Assembly (NCBI GenBank): GCA_964036315.1
Contig: OZ038509.1
Location: forward strand, 25,824,705 to 25,888,704
Length of the DNA: 64,000 nt
Direction of reading: 5' to 3'
Source of the DNA: Acanthosepion esculentum
Lineage: Eukaryota > Mollusca > Cephalopoda > Sepiida > Sepiidae
A program made the translations under genes and the position numbers. Positions 45,201 to 54,890 of the stretch are shown here, one piece after another (positions within the stretch are counted from its first letter, which is position 1; every line of letters starts with the position of its first letter). The notes beneath the pieces are model-generated. The model did no database searches. It was not told the DNA's origin and was given only the letters and a program-made list of their open reading frames with translations.

Positions 45201-46078
45201 TACCTCCTGTTCAAAGCAACAAGCATTCGTCACGAACCCTCAATATCAAACGGACCTTACCTCCTGTTCAAAGCAACAAGCATTCGTCACGAACCCTCAA
45301 TATCAAACGGACCTTACCTCCTGTTCAAAGCAACAAGCATTCGTCACGAACCCTCAATATCAAACGGACCTTACCTCCTGTCCAAACCAACAAGCATTCG
45401 TCACGAACCCTCAATATCAAACGGACCTTACCTCCTGTCCAAAGCAACAAGAATTCGTCACGAACCCTCAATATCAAACGGACCTTACCTCCTGTCCAAA
45501 CCAACAAGCATTCGTCACGAACCCTCAATATCAAACGGACCTTACCTCCTGTCCAAACCAACAAGCATTCGTCACGAACCCTCAATCTCAAACGGACCTT
45601 ACCTCCTGTTCAAAGCAACAAGCATTCGTCACGAACCCTCAATATCAAACGGACCTTACCTCCTGTCCAAAGCAACAAGCATTCGTCACGAACCCTCAAT
45701 ATCAAACGGACCTTACCTCCTGTTCAAAGCAACAAGCATTCGTCACGAACCCTCAATATCAAACGGACCTTACCTCCTGTTCAAACCAACAAGCATTCGT
45801 CACGAACCCTCAATATCAAACGGACCTTACCTCCTGTTCAAAGCAACAAGCATTCGTCACGAACCCTCAATATCAAACGGACCTTACCTCCTGTTCAAAG
45901 CAACAAGCATTCGTCACGAACCCTCAATATCAAACGGACCTTACCTCCTGTCCAAACCAACAAGCATTCGTCACGAACCCTCAATATCAAACGGACCTTA
46001 CCTCCTGTCCAAACCAACAAGCATTCGTCACGAGCCCTCAATATCAAACGGACCTTACATCCTGTTCAAAGTTACAAG
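42249..46078. repeat. 57-bp satellite, about 66 copies, starting in a VE head
   Basis: The array opens with GGTTTGGTTTGGTTTATTTT plus ACGGCATATCAA, the VE head. Units of 57 bp follow (AATATCAAACGGACCTTACC, TCCTGTCCAAAGCAACAAGC, ATTCGTCACGAACCCTC). Because 57 is a multiple of 3 and the unit has no stop in three plus frames and one minus frame, it yields a 1274-codon plus-strand frame. That frame is not evidence of a protein, since single-base variants (AACAACTCATTCG) switch it between all three open frames. Variants are AAAGC/AAACC, GTCC/GTTC, GCATTCG/GAATTCG and TTACC/TTAGC. Confidence 0.97.
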
Positions 46079-46955
46079 TAAGTGAGGGACCCATGGATTT
46101 TTACACATGGTATCTGTATCTTCTGGATCTCTCCCTTTGCTCTATTCTTCATTCTATGTGACAAACGTTTTCTTAAAACTCGTGAACTCTGTGATTCCTT
46201 CTTGGTCGAACTCGTGTCGGAGTCTCATAACCGACCGGCTTAATTCTGTTTCTAAAAATAGTGGGTTCGTCTTTTACCAAAAGAAAACATTCATAGACAA
46301 AGTTGCCTCCCTTAAACCGTTTATTCAAAAAAAGGAGATTCTTACAATTAATCTTTTCCACGATTTTGGCTACTTCCTCTGCAAGAACATTTGGCGCCAA
46401 CCATTACTATTTTTGGCGCGCAACAACTTTCGACTATCAACATCAACGTCATGTCGCTCAGATTTGCTGGACCACTATCCAGGAACCAAGAACTCTATAC
46501 TGAATTCTTTCCTTTCCTGCCAATTTCTTTTAAAAATAAACTTATATTTTGTTATGTCCCTCATACCTCATTCGTGTTTGTCCATTCTCTACCTTTGCTA
46601 ACCTTGTCATGAACCATTGATATTCTAAAGGAATATCAAATACGCTTATGTGGGAGTCTGACACAAGGTCATACATGAGAAACCTCACTAGGCGACCAGG
46701 CTTCCCCTATAAACTCAAAATTGATTGCAGTATTTAAGTATTGCATTAATATTTAAGCTTACCTTTTAAAACTTCAACGATAATTCTTCTACCGCAACTT
46801 AATTTTAAGACAATTTGATGTACGTAGGTCCTCACTTTCGTATAAAGAATTATTTTTACTTTATGGGTGACTTTCGCAATTAATTTCGATTATTCCTAAA
46901 TTTATTTCCGAGTTATAAAAATTGTTATCGTACAAAACAAATTTGTCGCAAAAAT
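46079..46955. other. no gene recognised; 164-codon frame
   Basis: The satellite ends TTACAAGTAAGTGAGG, which contains a splice-donor-like GTAAGT. A 164-codon plus-strand frame at 46107-46601 and a 75-codon minus frame at 46173-46400 overlap. Neither shows a known family. GGCGCCAACC near 46394 resembles retroviral-type primer-site sequence but lacks an LTR in front. Confidence 0.35.
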
Positions 46956-47390
46956 CACGTAAAATCGCTGAAAACAACAACAGTAATGAAAACTTGGGAA
47001 TACAAAATTTCAGGATTGTCTGTCCGGACCCTACTGTTAATGTATTTAATTTGCTCACGGTGTCGGCCTGATTCCAAAATGGTATGACATGTTGGGCTAC
47101 GGCCTTTAGGAGTAAATTTAATTTTGAAAAACTGTAATTTGAAAACAGTCATTTTTTTCATTTGACATGAGCTATTGAAAGTTAGAGAGTTGTGTCCCTT
47201 TAATTGTTTTTATCAGTAGAAGCCAAGATGGCTGAATCCGAAAACAATCGCAATAAGGGAAACTTGGGAATCCAAAATTTCAAGAATCCGGATCTGGCCC
47301 GGAATGTTTTGCTTTTGAATTTGCTCATGGAGTCGGCCTGATTCCAATATGTTAGGCTACGACCTCTACGAGCAAAGTTGTAAAAGTGTG
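46955..47390 (+). repeat. about 140-bp direct repeat pair
   Basis: GAAAACTTGGGAATACAAAA near 46987 and GGAAACTTGGGAATCCAAAA near 47257 start matching segments. Both contain AATTTGCTCA, GTCGGCCTGATTCCAA and GGCTACG.CCT, with 270-bp spacing. No coding signal was seen. Confidence 0.8.
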
Positions 47391-47403
47391 ACACACTGAC
47401 CTT

Positions 47404-47406
<3 letters not shown>

Positions 47407-47495
<89 letters not shown>

Positions 47496-47509
47496 AAAAA
47501 AAAAAAAAA
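47407..47509. repeat. (TA)n(GA)n(A)n compound microsatellite
   Basis: TA to about 47454, GA to about 47490, then a run of A. Confidence 0.95.
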
Positions 47510-47639
47510 ATAGAAAGTCCTCCATAACTGTACTCAAGACTAACTGTAGTGTAGTGTATTGTATTCGTTCCGGGAATTGACCAGTGAAAATCTTTACTAA
47601 ATTACAAGACAAAAAAACAAAAAAAAACATTTTCATTTA

Positions 47640-48618
47640 TTTCTTTTTAGTTTAACATAAAAAATTGTTTATGCGTGCGTATTCAATTATTTTTTTTAAA
47701 TATATATGTGTGTTATTTTTAGGCAATCAAATTAACAATTACTCAACTAATTACGTGTGTGTTTGTTTTATTCAATTAAGTCGTTTCTCCCACTTACTAC
47801 TTCGTATGTAAAAACTAAAAAAAAAAAGTTTAATCGGAACGTTTCGAACGTGTTGATATAGTGATTGGATTACTTTTTTCCTTTTCGTCTTATTTTCACC
47901 CCCAACACGTTCTTTTCTTTATTTTCACGTTATTTTAAAAGAAAAATGCAAAAGGTACTCGAGTGGATAGAAATTGTTTTTTTTTAATATTCGATTTTGT
48001 TAGACTTTTGAATAACGTGACGCGAGATTTAAAAAAAAAGTTACAATCAATTAGCATCAAACTGGCCGAGAAAGTGTGTGACTTGAAGCGAAAAAAATAT
48101 GAGGTTTAAAAAAGAGAAACGAAGTGTTTTTCCACTAAAAAACGATGAATAAGAAAGAAAAAAAAAATTTTTTATGCGTGTGAATTAAATTAATAAAAAG
48201 AAAAAAAAAAAAATAATAATGAGACCCTCGCCCACACAAAATGCCAATTAAAACAGGAAATTACAAATTAATTGTTCGGTAAAAAGAGAAATGGCATGAA
48301 TCGATGAAATGAAAAGAGAGAAATACTTACTAATTGGAACTTGGTAAAATTGGAGAAATAGGAAGAGAAAGAAAGAAAATACGTGAAAAATTACTCAAGT
48401 GAATAGCCAAGATTTCCCTCCCTTGATTGAGCGATTTTAGAATGTGTTGAGCTCTCACCCCCATTCTTCAACTTTGACAGCCTTCTTTGCGACACAAGCA
48501 CGCACAGTCCTCCCTTGAAAAATATTTAAATTTGAAATATCAATCACAGCAGATAGATATAATTCAGTTTATTTTTTTTTTAAATATCATCCACCCCCCA
48601 AAAACAAAATTTCTAAAA

Positions 48619-48660
<42 letters not shown>

Positions 48661-48719
48661 GTACCATGATTTCATGGAACTTTGACACCATCTAGAATTT
48701 GTTTTTGCTTATTTTTAAG
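47640..48719. other. AT-rich non-repetitive sequence, no gene recognised
   Basis: Many short A runs. A TA microsatellite lies at 48620-48657. No element or open frame of note was seen. Confidence 0.5.
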
Positions 48720-49024
48720 TTTGTATGTTATGCTGTCGGAGTTAGCCCCTCCTTAATTCCCTAATTGTCACTAGGGGTCATTCTCCCTATACTATAAATA
48801 ATGGGAAACTTTCTCTTCCTTCTTCATTTCAGCGAACACTGCTACAATGTGAGCTCTCGCAAAAAGACAGTGTTTCCCACTTCTGGGAAGACGCTATGAA
48901 CATTACAAACATACACGTACGTACGAACATTCACCAAAGAACAGACACAAACGTTCACACACAAACACAATGTTAACTGTCTATGTCCATTGTAAAATTG
49001 TTTTGTTTAATACATATATTTGTT

Positions 49025-49077
<53 letters not shown>

Positions 49078-49745
49078 CTTGTTTGTCTTCTTCATCTTCA
49101 GTTGGACTTAATTCAAGTCCGAAATTCTCTTGTAGCTGGACCTTCTAGCAGGAAATATAAACGCACGTTTTTTCTTTTCATCTTCATTCCCCCGCCTCCC
49201 CCGGTCCTCTACATGATGATTGTCAACTTCTGGATTTTATTTCATGTCGATATGTTTGAAACGTTTAAATCAATTTTCGGCAGAACGATCAGATATTTTT
49301 TCATTTCCTTCTACTTTCCAAATTCCCTATACTATATAAATATTGGGCGACCTCTTGCCTCGTTCTCTTTCCTTCAGGCCTCGTGCTGCATGCTACCTCG
49401 CGTAGAGATGAGGTAAATCCTCTTTTTCATTTCTTCATTTCAGCGAACACCGCTACAATGTGAGCTCTCACAAAAGACAGCGTTTCCCACATCTGGGAAG
49501 ACGGCATGAACATTATACACGTACGTACGAACATTCACCAAAGAACAGACACAAACGTTCACACACACAAAAATATTATTGTTCATGTCCATTGTAAAAT
49601 TGTTTTGTTTAATACATATATTTGTTGATATATATATATCGGTCTTGTTTGTCTTCTTTATCTTCAGTTGGACTTAATTCAAGTCCACCATTTTTCTTGT
49701 AGTTGGACCTTTTAATAGTCTACCAGGAGTTACACACGTATTCCC
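48720..49745 (+). mobile_element. LTR-like direct repeats with TATA boxes
   Basis: Copy 1 (about 48790-49150) and copy 2 (about 49318-49720) share CCCTATACTATA.AA near their starts, then TTCATTTCAGCGAACAC, TGCTACAATGTGAGCTCTC, TTTCCCAC.TCTGGGAAGAC, CACGTACGTACGAACATTC, GGTCTTGTTTGTCTTCTT and GGACTTAATTCAAGTCC. Copy 1 contains a TA microsatellite at 49027-49073 where copy 2 has only a few TA units. The TATA-plus-downstream layout and absence of coding suggest two LTRs or a tandem LTR, but no pol or gag is nearby. Confidence 0.5.
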
Positions 49746-50129
49746 AATTCAATCACACGCAAACACACACAGTCCTCTACAATGCTATCACTATAAACTG
49801 TTACATGCTTTAAGAAACCATAAGTACTATTAGCAAATTAAAAAATAAAACTTCTGTTATATTTTAATTTTTTACTCTTATTGCGTATATGGTAAGATTG
49901 CATTTTTGGTTTGGTGGGGGTAACCCCTTTCAACCAATTAATTCCTTTTTCATTACTTTTGGACAAAAGTTCATTAATTTATGACAAAGGATAATAAAGT
50001 TACAAAAAAGTCATATATACAAAAAATCTCAAACTGTTAGTTTGACCAACAGACTACCTACCAAAGGGCCTCAAACAAAAATAAGGAGGAGGGGCATGAA
50101 GCATCCCGCAACCACTTCCCATTACAGCT

Positions 50130-50285
50130 TTCTTAGATCAATGGTTAAAAATGGCTTTGAGCAAATGAATTCTGTAGGCCTTAGTAAGGACCATCTTTCC
50201 TCAAACCTCGTAGACTGGGTGTTACAGACTCACAAAGAACTGTACCAAATAATAGAAGCCACGTCAACTGAGAACTTTTAGTAGC
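50130..50285 (+). mobile_element. dispersed repeat related to the 3.1-kb RTE-like fragment
   Basis: GTTAAAAATGGCTTTGAGCA, TGTAGGCCTTAGTAAGGACC and TCCTCAAACCTCGTAGACTG match 3080-3150. The copy here extends through a tRNA-unrelated TGGGTGTTACAGACTCAC segment that is absent at 3.1 kb. Confidence 0.6.
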
Positions 50286-50419
50286 ATCCTGCTACCTTAT
50301 CAATGTATAATTTTGTACATTTTTGAGCAAAAAAGTGGATCAGAGAGCCTGCTCGGCTTAGTAAATATTTTCAGGAAATATCAGCTTCTAATTAGTCAAT
50401 AAACACACCATGTACAAAT

Positions 50420-50655
50420 ATTTTTCCAGCACGTGACCAAGTCAAGTTTCCCGCCAATTTTCTGTGATCCTGTCACGTGATTACATTATCTATAAATAGC
50501 AGACACAAGCTTGCTGCTTTCTCTCTTCTTGCTGCAAGATGCAGTCCCAAAAGGATTCTCGTCTTGACCATGGACGGTCAGACGTTAAAAACATATTCAC
50601 ACATGCACGTACGTACAGACTTTTCCAAACTACATTAAAAACATACAGAACATTT
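50420..50655 (+). promoter_or_regulatory. promoter-like or LTR-like segment with TATAAATAG
   Basis: GTCACGTGATTACATTATCT then ATAAATAGCAGACACAAGC gives an E-box (CACGTG) and a TATA box. It is followed about 100 bp later by GCACGTACGTACAGAC, which also follows the TATA boxes of the LTR-like repeats at 48.8 and 49.4 kb. It may be a third, more diverged LTR of that family. Confidence 0.4.
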
Positions 50656-51544
50656 TCAAACAAGCAACAAGAACTTTTCTCTTTGAAATATTCTTCTAAA
50701 ACTACAGCTTTATAATTAATTCAACTTTTGTGAGTTCAGATAAAAATATTTCCAGTCTAAGAGACATAACTCCAACAGATCTTTAACTTCTACGCATGTA
50801 CATCAACACACAAATAAATACAAATGTTATGTTTTAAAACCATTTTGTTCCTTCTTGTATTTCATGTTTTGTGGTATTTTACGTCAAATATTAATTGTGT
50901 GGTCATGTTATACACACAGCCATAAACAGACATTCACAATTGTCCATTCTTATTACCAAACCACTACATTATGGTAACCCCGATGTTTTATATGGGGCGA
51001 GAAAAACAAATAGACCACTACAGGCATACTAATAACTATAAAAGCAAAACCCAGGGAAAAATTTACACAGAAGAGAAAAAAAATACAAAAGAAAGAAAGA
51101 AAAAAAAAACAAAAGGCAAACAGTGCTCAATAATTAGGCTATCCAGACAGAGCCAAAAAATGCTTCACAATGTCAACTGTCAATGAGACACACTTGAATC
51201 ACTACTTAAGTTTCACATTCTTGCGATCTTCAGTCGACCAGAACACAAATAAAGGAAGGAAAGAGCTACCATTTATACTCATGTACTGTAATATGATGTA
51301 ACTTACTGCATCACAGGAAAAAAAATAACAAAAAAAATCATTTCAGTTTCTGTCCACTATATATATAAGTGTAGTCTGATGATCCAGCATCCTTTAAAAG
51401 GGCTATGGTGAAATAAATAATTACATGGAGCCTTAAAGTGGTCTGTTTTTCTTTAAATTATTAGCTCTGAATTTACATTGAGCTCTCAGGATTTCATCCT
51501 CCTTGGGACTACCTATAAGGATTACCAAATTGTTCGTAACTTAA
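50656..51544. other. no gene recognised
   Basis: AT-rich DNA with A-rich runs near 51080-51110. A 71-codon lysine-rich frame is unremarkable. Confidence 0.4.
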
Positions 51545-51551
51545 CTATATA

Positions 51552-51598
<47 letters not shown>
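51545..51598. repeat. (TA)n microsatellite
   Basis: Pure TA run on the left of the hammerhead palindrome region. Confidence 0.9.
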
Positions 51599-51600
<2 letters not shown>

Positions 51601-51724
51601 ATCCAGGTAAGATGAGAACAAATAGAGTACAATTCCAATATTTGTGATATTTAATTTAAAAGAGGGATCAATAAAAAGTAGAGCAATATTATTTATTTTA
51701 GGATATACATTGAAAACATGTCAA

Positions 51725-51783
51725 AGTCACTACACAATTACAGTTGTGTTTCGATGCGTATCAATGCATCTCATCAGGCAATT
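51725..51783 (-). ncRNA. hammerhead ribozyme motif, minus strand
   Basis: On the minus strand the core is CTGATGA (51777-51771), stem II GATGC/GCATC with loop, GAAA (51752-51749) and stem III ACACAA/TTGTGT with a 6-nt loop (six Watson-Crick pairs). U16.1 is at 51732 and the H17 position is A at 51731, giving a GUA cleavage triplet. Stem I is weaker: C-G, G.U, U.G, U-A, then mismatch and A-U. All invariant core bases of the hammerhead are present. Cleavage would fall between 51731 and 51730. Activity is inferred, not shown. Confidence 0.75.
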
Positions 51784-51792
51784 GTAAATTAC

Positions 51793-51851
51793 AATCTCCT
51801 GATGAGATGCACTGATATGCATCGAAACATGACTGCAATTGTGTAGCGATT
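51793..51851 (+). ncRNA. hammerhead ribozyme motif, plus strand
   Basis: Stem I AATCTC (51793-51798) pairs with GCGATT (51846-51851) at five of six positions. The core CTGATGA is at 51799-51805. Stem II GATGCA (51806-51811) pairs perfectly with TGCATC (51818-51823), loop CTGATA. GAA plus A15.1 is at 51824-51827. Stem III ACATGA (51827-51832) pairs with TTGTGT (51839-51844) using two wobbles, loop CTGCAA. H17 is A at 51845, with cleavage predicted between 51845 and 51846. This is a type I arrangement, the form known from Penelope-like elements and retrozymes. Confidence 0.8.
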
Positions 51852-51879
51852 TTGACATGTTTTTGATGTAATATCCTGA

Positions 51880-51883
<4 letters not shown>

Positions 51884-51941
<58 letters not shown>
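51884..51941. repeat. (TA)n microsatellite
   Basis: Pure TA run on the right of the palindrome. Confidence 0.95.
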
Positions 51942-51946
<5 letters not shown>

Positions 51947-52169
51947 TTTTAATCCTTTCAAGTCCACAAATTAATTCCTTGGTGACTGTAGAAAATTGGT
52001 CAAGAAAAATTCCAATATTTTTTTCAAATGATTTTTATTTTCCCAAGTACCGAAACCATCTATGGATGTGTTATGCATTAACACAGTAAATTCAAAATAT
52101 TTTTACACAGCTATACAAGGGAGAAAAAATATTATCGTTATGATGAATGAGGTGTGTGATACGAATGAA

Positions 52170-52345
52170 AGAAGAGTGGGTATGTAGGGAAGATTATGAG
52201 GATAACAACTGAATCTTGATTTGAAGAGGTTAAGATAATAGTATTCAAGAAAGCACCCACGTGGGAGTCTGTTTCACAAAGTAGCAGTTCTTGGGTAAAA
52301 TCAGTTGAAGTGGAGTTTTCGTCTTACATCTGTTGATACGGAAAA
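52170..52345 (-). mobile_element. LINE-B 3' fragment
   Basis: AACTGAATCTTGATTTGAAG, GGTTAAGATAATAGTATTCA, TGGGAGTCTGTTTCACAAAG and TAGCAGTTCTTGGG align with LINE-B copies at 34.6 and 57.1 kb on the minus strand. Confidence 0.7.
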
Positions 52346-52486
52346 ACAATGAGCAATGTTATTGTTTAAAACATTGTTTTATCCTTTTGTTGAAATTTGA
52401 TTTATGTCGATTTAATAGGCCACTTAATAAAATCTGAGGAATAAAAAGCTAACAAAATAACAATATTGGCAATAAGATAAATGATA

Positions 52487-53246
52487 TCTCTATCTATAAA
52501 AGGCAGGATGTGTTTGTGTGTGTAACGAATGCACGGACGCAATTTTTGACGGATTTGCACCAAAATTTACATGCACATGCTCCAAGTTAGTGGGAAGTCC
52601 AAGACTGACTTTGCATTTCCCAACTCCCATCGATAGTGGAAATAATCGATTTTTTCATGCTTCTATGGCAGTTTTCATGTAGTTTGCGGCCATTTTCTAC
52701 TGGTCAGAGTGAGAGCCTATAGCTGGCTGCCACGTATAGGCAGGAAGATTCTATTGGCTAGTGTGAGAGCCAACAGCGGACTGACACGAATGTTAACTAG
52801 CAAAAAAAATCGATAGCTACATTCATCACAAGTGGGAAAAATTTAAATTTGCATGGCACTTTACTTCAATTGGCTCATTCGCTTGCTTAAACTCAACGTT
52901 GATTCTGATTCCGCAGAACTGGGTTGGGTGTGAAAAAGTATTTGTTGTTAACATTCTTTTATTATTCGGTCTTTCCAGTTACGAGTCCTTTTTTAAAGAT
53001 GATCGTTTTGTGTTCTTTTTGTTTAGTTCTTTTTTCATAACAGATTTAATGTTTAGTATAGAGCTTAGAAAAAATTTGCAGTGTGAGATGGGCAAGAAGT
53101 AAGGCATGTAGCAACATCAGTATGGCAAAGGGCACTCCTTTAAAGGCAAGGAAGGGCAAAAATATTTTAAGTCAAGTGATAGTGATTGCTGTATGAGTCG
53201 TACGATTTTTGAATCAAGCACGGGCAACGCCGGGCCATGCTGCTAG
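52487..53246 (+). mobile_element. non-autonomous Helitron
   Basis: The 5' end is TCTCTATCTATAAAAGGCAG preceded by A. The 3' end is CGGGCAACGCCGGGCCATGC then TGCTAG followed by T. These match Helitron rules: TC start, GC-rich terminal inverted region, CTAG end and insertion between A and T without target duplication. The 760-bp interior has no Rep or helicase coding. It holds a pair of about 39-bp direct repeats (TCTACTGGTCAGAGTGAGAG / TCTATTGGCTAGTGTGAGAG) near 52697 and 52762. A 67-codon frame at 52899-53102 is not recognised. Confidence 0.85.
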
Positions 53247-53279
53247 TTTATTATATATTAGCCTTTTGATTAAATTGAA

Positions 53280-53660
53280 GCATGAAGAGAAAGATTTTAG
53301 TGTCTATGCATTGGCAGAATCAGATTCAGGACCCCTAACATTCGCATTCTACACATCGGCACAATCATCACCATGGCCCTGATCAACAGAACAAGCCTAC
53401 CAACCATGCCAATACAACGTCACCCCCATTCCAAAGAACAAACGGCCTACCACCGTGGCCTTGATCAACCAACATGCACCGACCCATAACCTATGACTTT
53501 ACACCAAGCCCACACGAGAATTAGGTTAACTCCCAGCGCAACTCTTACACCCGACTGCCATCATGACAACCGGCCACTGAAACGCACTTTCCACCCATCT
53601 TTCAACCTTTCTGTATGACATGCCAACAATAAATGTTATTCAAATCTAATTCTCATTGTT
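53280..53660. other. C-rich segment with AATAAA, possibly LTR-derived
   Basis: A C-rich, CA-rich sequence with a loose internal repeat (ACCATGGCCCTGATCAACAG / ACCGTGGCCTTGATCAACCA about 75 bp apart). It ends CAACAATAAATGTTATTC, a polyadenylation-signal-like motif. No coding was seen. It could be part of an LTR or a processed transcript end. Confidence 0.3.
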
Positions 53661-53689
53661 TCTTTCTCTCATTACCAAATGCTTAATAT

Positions 53690-53790
53690 AACAAACTTGA
53701 CTGGAATTTGAACTCAGCTCTCTGATTTTTGATTCCAAACTGTTATCCATTACACTACCTGCACATACAAGAAAGTTAACCTCAAGAAAA
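53690..53790 (-). mobile_element. SINE-5S fragment (tRNA-like part)
   Basis: On the minus strand TGTGCAGGTAGTGTAATGGA then TAACAG, GAGCTGAGTTCAAATTCCAG and TCAAGTTTGTTATATT match the tRNA-like half of the copies at 30.9 and 55.5 kb. The 5S-like half is absent. Confidence 0.7.
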
Positions 53791-54239
53791 AATACCTACC
53801 AACTTTCTAATTTTGATGGATGCCAAAGTTCTGCACTGTGCTCATGGAGATTTCAGGGGATAACTCTGGTAATGATCATCCATATTGTATAATATGCTCA
53901 TTGCTCAATAAAATATGAACAAACTAATGTTAGGTTGGGATATTTCTCAATATCTATTTACCTATTAGATCATCAAGATCCCATGCAAAAAAAAACTCTC
54001 TTTTATCTTGTGATGTTTATCTCTTCTCCAAGTATCATATGACAGGTTATGCTGGATTGCATGGAGTAAGACGATCCTAGATGTAATGTATCCCTGAGCA
54101 CCCAAGATGGATTAACTTCCAAGTTTAAATGGTACCAACTGATATCCTATTTACCAGCAGCTAGATGGAGAAGAGGATTCCTGTGTTTCTTAAAAGAATC
54201 AATAGGAAATATGACTGTGGACACTTCCAGCTAGTTCCA

Positions 54240-54815
54240 TACCCATTAACCAATCAAGCATTGTCAAGCCTGGTCAGTACCTAGATGGGTGACCACTTGG
54301 AAATACCAGCTCCTGTAAACTTGGATGTACGTGAGGTGTCATGGATAAGTTAAGCAACATCGAGCCTGGTCAGTACCTAGATGGGTGACCACTTGGAAAT
54401 ACCAGCTCCTGTAAACTTGGATGTATGTGAGGTGTCATGGATAAGTTAAGCAACATCGAGCCTGGTCAGTACGTAGATGGGTGACCACTTGGAAATACCA
54501 GCTCCTGTAAACTTGGATGTATGTGAGGTGTCATGGATAAGTTAAGCAACATCGAGCCTGGTCAGTACCTAGATGGGTGACCACTTGGAAATACCAGCTC
54601 CTGTAAACTTGGATGTACATGAGGTGTCATGGATAAGTTAAGCAACGTCAGGCCTGGTCAGTACCTGGATAGGTGACTACTTGGGAATACCAGGTGCTGT
54701 AAGCTTGGATGTACGTGAGGTATCATGGATAAGTTAAGCAATGTCGAGGCTGGTCAGTACCTGGATAGGTGATCACTTGGGAATATCATGTACTGTAAGC
54801 TTGGATGTGTGGGTG
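54240..54815 (+). repeat. 96-bp tandem array derived from 5S rRNA, six units
   Basis: CCTGGTCAGTACCTAGATGG recurs at exactly 96-bp spacing (54271, 54367, 54463, 54559, 54655, 54751 for the TGG). Each unit contains AAGTTAAGCAACATCGAGCC, GGTGACCACTTGGAAATACC and CTGTAAACTTGG, the 3' two-thirds of 5S rRNA with its internal promoter region. A junction GAGGTGTCATGGATAA, which resembles the start of the tRNA-like head, follows. Units 5 and 6 are closer to canonical 5S (TTGGGAATACCAGGTGCTGT) than units 1-4. The 5' third of 5S is missing from every unit. Confidence 0.9.
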
Positions 54816-54890
54816 GTGCAATGGATAATGGTTCGGAATGGATAATTGTTAATCGGAGAGCCAAGTTCCAGTTACAAGTTATCTTTTATA
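54815..54890 (+). mobile_element. SINE-5S tRNA-like part following the 5S array
   Basis: GTGGGTGGTGCAATGGATAA, GGAGAGCCAAGTTCCAGTTA and CAAGTTATC form the tRNA-like half, directly after the last 5S-like unit. The array therefore lies inside one SINE-5S copy. Confidence 0.75.

Larger units (their letters stand above)
51702..51886. repeat. 185-bp palindrome carrying two hammerhead motifs
   Basis: The left arm (about 51702-51785) and right arm (about 51792-51886) are imperfect inverted copies. TTTAGGATATACAT / TGATGTAATATCCTGAAA are the outer ends. ACATGTCAAAGTCACTACAC pairs with GTGTAGCGATTTTGACATGT. TTTCGATGCGTATCAATGCA pairs with TGCACTGATATGCATCGAAA. TA microsatellites flank it on both sides. 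Confidence 0.9.

Noticed and set aside
42257..46081. 1274-codon open frame as a giant repetitive protein
   Set aside because: The 57-bp unit lacks stops in three plus frames and one minus frame, and the frame switches between all three at single-base insertions. Open length is explained by the repeat alone.
46390..46430. Retroviral-type primer binding site (GGCGCCAACC)
   Set aside because: The match is short, no LTR ends immediately upstream, and a second GGCGCG nearby suggests chance.
46107..46601. 164-codon frame as a host gene
   Set aside because: No known motif, no start context, overlap with an opposite-strand frame, and adjacency to a satellite. Not enough to call a gene.
54240..54815. 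5S rRNA gene cluster
   Set aside because: All units lack the 5' third of 5S and are spaced 96 bp apart with a tRNA-head fragment between them. They are SINE-derived, not genes.
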